A stretch of DNA of 64,000 nt from Pseudomonas sp. UYIF39 (GTDB taxonomy: Bacteria > Pseudomonadota > Gammaproteobacteria > Pseudomonadales > Pseudomonadaceae), in NCBI RefSeq assembly GCF_029963765.1, contig NZ_JALBYU010000003.1, positions 124,001 through 188,000 of the forward strand, in the 5' to 3' direction. Under the pieces are notes generated by a model. That model was given only the letters and a program-made list of their open reading frames with translations. It was not told the origin of the DNA and searched no databases. The position numbers and the translations under genes were made by a program. The number at the start of each line of letters is the position of its first letter. Position 1 is the first letter of the stretch. Shown in pieces: positions 16,660 through 25,100 of this stretch.

Positions 16660-17844
16660 ATGTCAGCAATATTGGTATCTGGAAACAATAGACTATTCCC
16701 TCTTGAAGCCTATAGGGGAATAGCTGCATTTATTGTGCTTGTCCACCATTTTTTTTTAGGGTTTTCCCCATACACAACTGGATTATTAGGGGAAGCACGA
16801 AACGAAGACAGCTTAATAGGGCAGCCATTTTTTGCTCTGTTTAACGGCACAGCGGCTGTCGGTTTTTTCTTCACCCTTTCCGGCTTTGTTTTGTGCTGGT
16901 CCTATTTTAATCATGAAAACCCACAAAAACTTCTTCTGGCATTTCTTAAAAGATTTCCGAGACTGGCCGCCATCGTAACGATTACCACTGTCGCAAGTTA
17001 CTGCTTATTCAGGCTTAATTTTTATTACTTCCATGACGCCTCGAAACTTAGCTTGAGCCCATGGCTTGCAACATTTGCTCAAGGATGGACGCCAGGGTTT
17101 GAGCCGAGCTTTTGGGAAGCGCTAACGCAAGGAATGACAACTTTTTTCACAGGAGAAGACAATTACAATACAAACCTTTGGACTATGAAAGCCGAGTTTT
17201 TCGGCAGCATGATTGTCTTTATGCTTGCATGCTTTATTTCCGTAATACTCGAATACCGCTACCTTATTTACGCTTTTATAATTATTTCAATATCAGCACT
17301 ATTTTATAACAATTTCATATTCCCCTTTGTTGCCGGTACATTTCTTTCTGTTTATCTGGCCAAAAACAAAACCGAAATCCCCTTCTATACTGCCATAGCG
17401 CTAATTATTTTCGGGCTATACATGCTCGGATATATAATCCCGGAAAAATCATACGCATGGGCTTCAGCCATTCCAGATATTATGAAAGTACACACCCAAA
17501 CCCTGCTCCACACACTTGGTTCCGCCTGCATAATATTCGCAACCATGAGCAATCAAAAGGTGTTTAAGAACCTGAACGGGAAACTTTTAAGAGGCATTGG
17601 AAAAATCAGTTTCCCACTCTATCTTGTCCACACCCTTGTGATCTGTTCGCTATCAAGCTACGTATATATCAAACTTTCAAATCATGGAATCAGCAACACA
17701 CAAAGCTTAATTATCGTGTTTATTGTCACCGCTACCACTTCAATAGCACTAGCAGTACCACTCTCTCGCTTTGATGACTGGTGGGTTAACCAGGTTAATA
17801 CCACCACACGAAAGCTATTGAAAGAGAAACAATTAGTCCATTGA
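16660..17844 (+). CDS. Membrane acyltransferase, acyltransferase-3 family (second copy)
   Basis: This 394-residue polytopic membrane protein has LEAYRGIAAFIVLVHHFFLG near the N-terminus (Arg and the His pair of the acyltransferase-3 family), GFFFTLSGFVLCW, and FPRLAAIV. About ten transmembrane helices follow, then a basic tail. ATG 16660 follows AAGG at a good distance; the open frame continues upstream into IS66 debris and should not be taken as coding. The gene is strongly AT-rich compared with wzt and with the core genome. Its position next to a tnpB fragment supports separate acquisition. It probably O-acylates the exported polysaccharide. Confidence 0.85.
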   Translation: MSAILVSGNNRLFPLEAYRGIAAFIVLVHHFFLGFSPYTTGLLGEARNEDSLIGQPFFALFNGTAAVGFFFTLSGFVLCWSYFNHENPQKLLLAFLKRFPRLAAIVTITTVASYCLFRLNFYYFHDASKLSLSPWLATFAQGWTPGFEPSFWEALTQGMTTFFTGEDNYNTNLWTMKAEFFGSMIVFMLACFISVILEYRYLIYAFIIISISALFYNNFIFPFVAGTFLSVYLAKNKTEIPFYTAIALIIFGLYMLGYIIPEKSYAWASAIPDIMKVHTQTLLHTLGSACIIFATMSNQKVFKNLNGKLLRGIGKISFPLYLVHTLVICSLSSYVYIKLSNHGISNTQSLIIVFIVTATTSIALAVPLSRFDDWWVNQVNTTTRKLLKEKQLVH

Positions 17845-17858
17845 CTCGACTCAACAAG

Positions 17859-17898
17859 ACGCACCTGCCGATCACCGACAAATCAGCTACAGGTGCGT
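17859..17898 (+). terminator. Possible terminator hairpin after the acyltransferase
   Basis: ACGCACCTG (17859-17867) pairs with CAGGTGCGT (17890-17898) across a 22-base loop. There is no T-run, so termination activity is uncertain. Confidence 0.3.
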
Positions 17899-17934
17899 AA
17901 ATGGCCTTTCACGGATGACAGGAGATACAGAAAC

Positions 17935-17997
17935 AAGAGCGCCGATTTGATTGATGATGTTCGCGAGTGCAAACATATCTAACAAATCGGCGCTCTT
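17935..17997. repeat. Perfect 15-bp inverted repeat with 33-bp spacer
   Basis: AAGAGCGCCGATTTG (17935-17949) is exactly complementary to CAAATCGGCGCTCTT (17983-17997). It sits between the convergent acyltransferase and epimerase genes. It may form a bidirectional terminator stem or be a relic of a mobile element. The remainder of 17999-18178 shows no gene. Confidence 0.7.
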
Positions 17998-18178
17998 ATA
18001 CGTAATATTCTGGAAGGGCTTTTCTTTCGTCACAACCTAGCCGGATGGTGACCCTCTACGATTTGACGCCTCATGCCGCACCCGCTTTTGAAGCCTTCCC
18101 AAAAGATCGTAACCGCCCCATAAGCTCACCTTCCAAGAAGCGGGCTTATGGAGTGTTTACATCGTTAAATCTATGTGC

Positions 18179-19147
18179 TCATTCCGGATTATCCAATAAC
18201 CAAGCAGCAAAGCGCTCCAATCCATGATCGAAACTCACGAAAGGTACCCACCCCAAAGACTGTTTGGCGCGCTCGATATCCAGGACACTGACAGGCACGT
18301 CAAACCCGCGACCCGACAAGTACTCACGACTGGCATTTCGCCCCGTGACCCTCTCGATCGCGTCAAGAACCTCATTGAGACTATGTCCGCGCCCTGAACC
18401 GATATTGAACAGGTGCTCTTCACCGGATTCCGCTGACGATGCTAACAACGCTCTCACCACATCAGAGACATGAATGTAGTCGCGTACAACCGAGCCATCA
18501 CCCCAAATCTCAACCGTCTCGCCACGCAGGACTTTGCCAAGGAATACGGCAACCGCGCCTTGGCTAGCATAGGTGCGCTGCCCCTCACCAAAGGGGTTTG
18601 CAAGACGTAGAACAGTATAATCAAGACCGTATAAGCGATGGAAAAGCGCCAAATACTTCTCGATCGCCAACTTGGAAATTCCATAGGAACAGGCCGGGTC
18701 AGTAGCATGTGTTTCTGGAATAGGTACTTGCGTAGGGTCTCCATACACCGTGCCGCCGGAGGAGATAAAAATAATCTTCCTCAGGCCGGACTTCACCGCG
18801 AGGTTTAGCAGGCGGATGGTCGCAACGACATTGCTCTCCACATCGAAGACGGGATCAGCATTTGAAGACTTGGGGAGTGTAGTAGACACCAGGTGATAGC
18901 AAACATCGCAACCTTCCAATGCCTTGGCGACTTCGGCCTCACTGGTGAAGTCTCCTTCGCAAAGCTCGAAATTAGGGTGACTGAAGTGGGATTCACCCAA
19001 CGGCGCCACATTGGGACGATCGAAACAGCGCACAAAATGCCCCTGATCGAGCAATGCGTCTATCAAGTGGGTGCCTATGAAACCACGCCCCCCCAAAACC
19101 AGGGACCGCTTAACGGGATTAGGAGAAGTGTTCTCGGAATTATTCAA
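18179..19147 (-). CDS. NAD-dependent sugar-nucleotide epimerase/dehydratase (GalE-like)
   Basis: This 322-residue extended SDR has LVLGGRGFIGTHLIDAL (NAD loop), ISSGGTVYGDP and the catalytic YGISKLAIEKY. RDYIHVSDVVRALL follows, as in UDP-glucose/UDP-GlcNAc 4-epimerases. The start is a TTG at 19147 preceded by GGAGG six bases upstream; the longer open frame to 19243 lacks a good start and does not fit the family N-terminus. It is the last gene of the minus-strand glycan run, about 275 bases after the giant fusion gene. Its exact substrate (UDP-Glc, UDP-GlcNAc or an acid) cannot be told. It probably supplies a Gal- or GalNAc-type donor. Confidence 0.8.
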   Translation of the reverse strand: MNNSENTSPNPVKRSLVLGGRGFIGTHLIDALLDQGHFVRCFDRPNVAPLGESHFSHPNFELCEGDFTSEAEVAKALEGCDVCYHLVSTTLPKSSNADPVFDVESNVVATIRLLNLAVKSGLRKIIFISSGGTVYGDPTQVPIPETHATDPACSYGISKLAIEKYLALFHRLYGLDYTVLRLANPFGEGQRTYASQGAVAVFLGKVLRGETVEIWGDGSVVRDYIHVSDVVRALLASSAESGEEHLFNIGSGRGHSLNEVLDAIERVTGRNASREYLSGRGFDVPVSVLDIERAKQSLGWVPFVSFDHGLERFAAWLLDNPE

Positions 19148-19422
19148 CGTTGCCCTCCAGCGCTTGATATGGTTGAAACTGCCGCCTTGTGCAGCAGCAG
19201 ACAAGGCGGGCTTGACCTGCCCCATCCTTGGCAACCATTGCAACGACCTACACTTTATTATTTAACGAAACACACTGTGACGGCTAATGATACGTCAAGT
19301 GAGGCGGCTTACCAAATTGCCGGAGACGCCCGTCTCGCTCTCAGTGCAGGCCTGGCAATCAGCCGGACCTGCCCTGTGAGATCTCCCCTTAACGCTAGCT
19401 GCCCTGCTTACAGCAAGTCCGG

Positions 19423-22400
19423 CTACAGGTCTTGGACAGTCATGCCAGAGCCTTCGGCCTTCGCCGACTCCGCCCTGCGCTGCTGAATGTCACGCTCGAA
19501 CAAACGAAGATATTGAGAGGCAACGGCGTCAATTCGATATCGACTGGAAACGTCTTTCACCAAGCCGACGGCTTCCTGGTATTTCCGTTCATCTGTCGCG
19601 AACGCTGCAATCACGCGGGCCGTGCTCTCGATTGGGACGACCCAATCTTCCAACCCGATAATCTCCCCGGCAACGCCGCTCTCTATCGTCAACATGTTTT
19701 TGATGTCGCCTACGTCTGTGGCAATGTATGGCTTGCCGGCAAACAGACAATCGACAATGGTCAGAGGGAAACTCTCGGACCTGAAGGTCGATAACATGAT
19801 GCCCATGTCCGCGGCAGCATAATGACCTACGGAGTTATCACTAAAGCCAGCCAGGTAAACGAAGTCCGGCGCACCTGCTTGACAATACTCATCGTACACC
19901 AAGCCATTTCCGACCAATATAATACGGATGTCCCGACCGGAAAGTGATCGCGCAAGTTCTACCGCCTGGATCGCTTCGCCCCAGCCTTTATCGGGAATTG
20001 CCCGACTGACACAACACAATACAAAAGCATCTTCCGGTATACCCATCTGCACGCGCGAGATTGGAACGATTTCCGGCGGCTGCAACCCGTTAGGAACCTT
20101 GACGAAACGGGGAGAAGACTTGTCGTACAGTGAGATGTCCGAGAAAGGAACAAGATTTTTCTCAGCGGTGTAGACCCATGTACTGACACCTTTGTCAGCA
20201 ATGCGCAACTGTTCATCAGTCACTCCATTGCCATGTTCAATCATCCCGTGCAAAGCCGCCACATGGGCGCCAAGCTCGGAAAAAACATCCGGGACATCGA
20301 CCGGATACTTCTGAACGTACCACTGGTGGCTATTAAGTGCTTCAATTCCGAAATCATGAATGATCTCTTTCACTGATTCGATATTCGACGTCTCGATCAC
20401 CGGCACGTCGTTTCTCAGCATTTTGCGAACACCGTCTTCGCGTTTTGGTATCCCGGCGCTAAACAAGGAAACGGAAATACCTTGGCGCTTAAACTCGTTT
20501 GCCAGTCGAATCGGAAGAATTTCGGCACCACCCGGATAGAAGCCGATCGTGGAAACCATCACGTTCGGCAGTCGATCAGCCCTGGCACGAACAATCGAAT
20601 CATGGTCGTACCAGCGTAAAAACTCTTCTGCGGAGCCCCCGACATAGTGGTCATACAGCTTCTTGCTGGATGCCTCGCAAGCCTCAAGCACCGACATCGG
20701 AACATTGTAGAGGGACTGGATCGTTCTGTTCGCCACCCCGAGCTCGCGATAAAAGACCTCTTTGCGATAAGTGGTGTTGGCAGTACTTGCATAATGTCGA
20801 CGGAAAAAGTTTGTACCCTCAGTGGAGTAAGCAATCTTCCCGCCGCGCAGAATGTGCAAATAGAAGACCCAGTCACCAGCAACTTTCATTGATAGCCACG
20901 ACTGATCATCCAACAGCGGCATATCAACGGGACGCTTGAAAATTACGCCACTGGCATTAGGTATTGTATTTTTAACACCCAACGCCGAGCACACTTCGTT
21001 ATGCGCCGTGCTTACATAGGAACCGGCCCATTTATTCGCACACTCCAGATCACTTACATAGTTAAGGAACTGGTCCGGCATAACGACTTCGTCCGTGGTT
21101 ACGAACTCACACTTCGAGTACGCAAGCATGACCGCTTCATCATCAAAACAGCTAACAAGCGCCTCCAGGAAAAGCTCATCACAGTAGTCATCGCTTTCAG
21201 CGACCCATACCAGGTCACCTGTGGCCGCCTTGATCCCCTTAGCCCACTGATGAAAAACGCCACCCGAATTCGTCTCATTGAACAACAAGCGCGTTATATC
21301 AGGGTACTTTTCCGCATAACCAGTTAACACCGAACGGCTATCATCAGTCGAACAGTCATCCATCAGGATGACTTCTATATTCTTGTAAGTCTGCCCATAA
21401 ATACTATCCAGCCGACGAGCAAGATAGCTCTCATGATTATAATTTGGAACAATTACCGAAATTTTTGGCATAACGACACTGGAATCAATATCCAGCAGAG
21501 CGCGTGTTGTTTCGTTCAACCGACCAAAACCGGTGATACTGTCTGGCTCAACGTAGAGTCCTTCCTGCCAATTGTTCCAGGCATTCACGAACAGTAGACG
21601 GCGATCCTCGGGGAGAGACTTTCTCGCGCCCCTGATCGCCGCGTCAAGCCAACGCCCATAGTCACGAATGTGAAAGCGCGAATAAACCAGAGGAGAATAT
21701 TGCTTAAGCGCAGTTTCATCACGCCCTAACGAAATAGCGTGAAAAACCGGAGTAGCACGAAGATGTGCTTTCTGTGCTCGTACGATCCCTTGCGAAGCAA
21801 TAAGGTTATACGGAACGGTATCTATTCCATTCTTGTTTTGCGGTGGAAATACGCCAGTTTCGCCCGGCACAGGATCTGCAGAAAGATCAAGCGCGGCGTC
21901 ACACAAACCATCCAGGTCCTGCGCCAGTTCATCCGAACCCGCAAAACCAAACTGAGCAATCAAGTACACGCCATCACACAGTTCATTCAATCGCTCACGG
22001 AGCTTGCGAATTGAATCAACTATGTCTTCGTCATACTCATTGAGTTTAACCACGATGACGGGTCGCTCATCAACCTGCACACATCGCTTATCAGCTAGAA
22101 CTGCAACAACAGGCGTAATCAAGTTGTTCGACAGACCGTCCTGATGCAAATCTATTTGAATGCAGAAATTAAAGTCGATTTCCGTATGGGCAAGAAAGGT
22201 ATCCAGAGGCTGTGGCGACGCTTGCGCAACCGAATCTGCGCTCAGATTGAAACAAAAGCCGAAAAAGCCATGACTCTTGGCACTGAGTGCCTGCTGGGTG
22301 AGCACACGCCCGTCCAACGAATCATACAACCCAAGCGTCTTATCAGGGCGCGATCGCTGCGGATTGCCCTTGGAAGCGAATCTGGCACTACGCAACGCCT

Positions 22401-24408
22401 CCCAGTCAGGCGAGACATAGAACGCGAGTAACTTGATGTCGCTGTCAACTTCACCAAAACGGATGTCGTTTTCATGATTAATGAGCGCGTCCGGTACCGC
22501 TATTCTATGCTCCGCCGCGCCAGTGACAATGTAATGCCAAAGCGGGTTAAGACCAATGTGTTGAATGTCTTTGTAAAGTGCGAGGTAGGCGCGCGTATCA
22601 AAGTCCATGGACGGATTTTTACCTTCGCGCCAGCCCTGTTCACAGTAGTGCCTGAGCGGATCTACCGAGACCTGCTGCACATCGCTGTACATTGCAAGGT
22701 AGTACTTCTCGTCGAACAATCCTGACTTTTTGACGACTTCTATCTGTGCCTCGAGCACAGCCTTGAGTACCGGTATCGGTGTATATTCACCATACGGCTT
22801 GAAAACCGCATTACGCCCGACGGGACGACGCTTGACCGTCGTCATTTCGCAAATGCGAGCTGGCAATCTGACTGGACGACCTTCGAGCTGGCCACATTGA
22901 ATGTAGTGAAGCAGCGGATGTACCTGAGCCTCGGCAACATCAGGGTTGGCCAACAGATAATCCGAAGGACTGAAAGCGGCGCAAGGATTGCGATTTTCTA
23001 TCCAGCCCTTGAGCATGTAGTGCTTGAGTGGATCAGTGCCTTTTGCACGCACATCTGCATTACTGGCAAGGTAATAATCCGGGTCAAACAACCCGCTTTC
23101 GTGAATCTCACGAAGAGTATTTTCGTTATACAGCTCTCGACGACGTCTTAACGAGTCGAGTACTTTACTCCATGTCAGCGTCCTGACGTTATGGACGGAC
23201 TCTCGCACAAACCCTGTAACTATGCGCACAGGCAAGGTTAAACGCCAGGAATGCGAAAAGAGTAACGCATTGAGTTCCTGCTGCGTCTTGAGCAGATCAG
23301 CCTTCAGACTGACACCCTCTTTTTCGTGATCAACCAAGACGGCTTTGAGGTCGACTAACTGCCTGTTGAGCACACCCACAGATTGCTCAAGACTGGCAAT
23401 ATGTCGGTCGCGCTTAACCAAAGAACCCATGAGCTCTTTTAACTGCGACTCACGTTCAAACAGGGTCGGATTCAATGACGCAATCCGCTGATTCAAATCC
23501 TTGATCTGCTGAGTCAAGTCCTGGATTTGAAGGGCGCGCGCATCTATTTGTTGACGACTTTCCCGAATCAGCCTGGCCGCGTCAAACGCGAGATCCAACT
23601 GCTCTACCGAAAACGCTTCTGTAGGTTCTGGTATCTGCCTGTCATATTCGAAGACATCAAAATCTTCGGCATACAGCTCTTTAATCAAACTCGCACTTCG
23701 TTCCGTAATAAAAGCAGGAAGGAAGGGAATGACATTTTCACTTGGCGAAGGCTCTGCGAAAGGATCGGTGGCCTGCTCACCGAAGTGCTCCGATAATGCT
23801 TTATGGAGTTCAGAGGAGTTTTCAATTTTGACCAACAAGGAATAATTGATCAAATCCGGACGCAATAGCGTGGCTTGAGGCGCCCAAAAATCCCTCTCAG
23901 GTGAAGATGTGCGATTGCTTGCGAGATACTCCAGAAACGCCTCAAAAGCCGAAGCAACATCCGCTAAGCTTTTTACCGGCTGCTGTAACGACTCAAACTT
24001 TGGATACGATGCGACCTGCTGTGGATCTTGCAACAGTATTTTCGACTGCCATGCAGAGAAGATACGCTTGTAAGGGTTTCGTACGGCGGCAAATCGAAAA
24101 TATGTATCAGAGAGAAGAGGTCCCAAAAGGTCGTCTATTTCCAGCCCGCTGACATGGGGCGCAACCTTGTAAAACTCGTGAACAACTTGATCAGAATTAC
24201 TTCCCGCAGCCTCACCGACTCCACGCAAGGCCTGCGAACAACCTTCCAGTGACGCAAACCACCACTTCAGGGAAGTACTCGCAACCTTGGGGGTACTAAC
24301 GTATAAAACCTTGTACTTCTCGGAACGGAAACTGTTCCACTTGAGATAGTCGAAGACTTTTTGTTTGTCCACTGATGACAAATCACTAATATTTAGCATA
24401 TGCGTCAA
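19423..24408 (-). CDS. Giant multidomain protein: sulfotransferase, coiled coil, WbsX-like, GT2 and GT4 domains
   Basis: The protein has 1661 residues without a frame break. Residues ~30-265 are a sulfotransferase-like domain (KVLYVSTPKVASTSLKWWF for the 5'-phosphosulfate loop, FAAVRNPYKRIFSAW for the 3'-phosphate motif). Residues ~285-385 form a coiled coil. Residues ~440-650 carry repeats of the SGLFDxxYYL...DPLxHYxxxGW type, the spacer found with WbsX proteins. Residues ~680-995 are a diverged WbsX/GH99-like domain ending in LLFVNAWNNWQEGLYVEPD. Residues ~1005-1250 are a GT2 domain (ISVIVPNYNHESYLARRLDS, VWVAESDDY). Residues ~1310-1640 are a GT4 domain (GFYPGGAEILPIRLA, FRSESFPLTIVDCLFAGKPY). 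TTG 24408 is four bases from AGGA; ATG 24399 is the alternative start. It probably adds several residues, and perhaps sulfate, to the O-chain. Confidence 0.8.
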   Translation of the reverse strand: MTHMLNISDLSSVDKQKVFDYLKWNSFRSEKYKVLYVSTPKVASTSLKWWFASLEGCSQALRGVGEAAGSNSDQVVHEFYKVAPHVSGLEIDDLLGPLLSDTYFRFAAVRNPYKRIFSAWQSKILLQDPQQVASYPKFESLQQPVKSLADVASAFEAFLEYLASNRTSSPERDFWAPQATLLRPDLINYSLLVKIENSSELHKALSEHFGEQATDPFAEPSPSENVIPFLPAFITERSASLIKELYAEDFDVFEYDRQIPEPTEAFSVEQLDLAFDAARLIRESRQQIDARALQIQDLTQQIKDLNQRIASLNPTLFERESQLKELMGSLVKRDRHIASLEQSVGVLNRQLVDLKAVLVDHEKEGVSLKADLLKTQQELNALLFSHSWRLTLPVRIVTGFVRESVHNVRTLTWSKVLDSLRRRRELYNENTLREIHESGLFDPDYYLASNADVRAKGTDPLKHYMLKGWIENRNPCAAFSPSDYLLANPDVAEAQVHPLLHYIQCGQLEGRPVRLPARICEMTTVKRRPVGRNAVFKPYGEYTPIPVLKAVLEAQIEVVKKSGLFDEKYYLAMYSDVQQVSVDPLRHYCEQGWREGKNPSMDFDTRAYLALYKDIQHIGLNPLWHYIVTGAAEHRIAVPDALINHENDIRFGEVDSDIKLLAFYVSPDWEALRSARFASKGNPQRSRPDKTLGLYDSLDGRVLTQQALSAKSHGFFGFCFNLSADSVAQASPQPLDTFLAHTEIDFNFCIQIDLHQDGLSNNLITPVVAVLADKRCVQVDERPVIVVKLNEYDEDIVDSIRKLRERLNELCDGVYLIAQFGFAGSDELAQDLDGLCDAALDLSADPVPGETGVFPPQNKNGIDTVPYNLIASQGIVRAQKAHLRATPVFHAISLGRDETALKQYSPLVYSRFHIRDYGRWLDAAIRGARKSLPEDRRLLFVNAWNNWQEGLYVEPDSITGFGRLNETTRALLDIDSSVVMPKISVIVPNYNHESYLARRLDSIYGQTYKNIEVILMDDCSTDDSRSVLTGYAEKYPDITRLLFNETNSGGVFHQWAKGIKAATGDLVWVAESDDYCDELFLEALVSCFDDEAVMLAYSKCEFVTTDEVVMPDQFLNYVSDLECANKWAGSYVSTAHNEVCSALGVKNTIPNASGVIFKRPVDMPLLDDQSWLSMKVAGDWVFYLHILRGGKIAYSTEGTNFFRRHYASTANTTYRKEVFYRELGVANRTIQSLYNVPMSVLEACEASSKKLYDHYVGGSAEEFLRWYDHDSIVRARADRLPNVMVSTIGFYPGGAEILPIRLANEFKRQGISVSLFSAGIPKREDGVRKMLRNDVPVIETSNIESVKEIIHDFGIEALNSHQWYVQKYPVDVPDVFSELGAHVAALHGMIEHGNGVTDEQLRIADKGVSTWVYTAEKNLVPFSDISLYDKSSPRFVKVPNGLQPPEIVPISRVQMGIPEDAFVLCCVSRAIPDKGWGEAIQAVELARSLSGRDIRIILVGNGLVYDEYCQAGAPDFVYLAGFSDNSVGHYAAADMGIMLSTFRSESFPLTIVDCLFAGKPYIATDVGDIKNMLTIESGVAGEIIGLEDWVVPIESTARVIAAFATDERKYQEAVGLVKDVSSRYRIDAVASQYLRLFERDIQQRRAESAKAEGSGMTVQDL

Positions 24409-25100
24409 AAAATCCTATGGGCATGCTGACTCTCAGCAACGCACTTCCAAACAAGTAAATTATCTGCATTAATACGAACACCCTGTAAGACGGCTACAAC
24501 CATAGCCCTACATAAAAGGGTAACACTTGCAAATGACCACTCCCTGGTTCCAGCGACGACTATACGTCGACGACGTTAGCCCCCTTGGGCCGAGCGAACC
24601 ACAAGCGCGATCACTGACCCGGAGCAAACAAGCGCGAAACCAACCAAAACTGATTTATAACATTTTTTGGTCTTAACATTCAAAATAGCTCCGAAATACC
24701 GGGTTCCTCACCTATGGCCTAGCCGCAGCGCCCAACGAAAAAGGCTCAAGCCCCTACCGCCAAGAGCGAAAAACACCTCAAACCCAGGCACGTAGACGGT
24801 GGACTGAATCGTTGACGGGACACAGGAGGGTGCCCCGCTCGAAACCATCCTGGCCCAGGCCTGCACCCCTCCCGAAACAGCCTGATTTGCTTATTTAAGG
24901 GGCTGCCCCCATCCATCTGGACAAAAAGCTAGAATATTGAGGAGCAAAAAACCGATAACGAGTCAACAAACCGTATACAAAACCTACCACTTCGACTAAT
25001 GAGCCAGAGCTACATCAGTAGAGAAATACAAAAAAATAGCCACTCACACGGAATGACTCAATTCACAAAACTCAATGCCAAAAACCGCTAAAGCACGAAC
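24409..25100. promoter_or_regulatory. Long leader/intergenic region before the giant gene
   Basis: These 692 bases hold no gene. On the minus strand an 8-base GGCGGTAG (24761-24754) matches the core of the ops element that recruits RfaH to long surface-polysaccharide operons. The rest of a JUMPStart motif is absent. Other strong signals are not visible. Confidence 0.3.
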
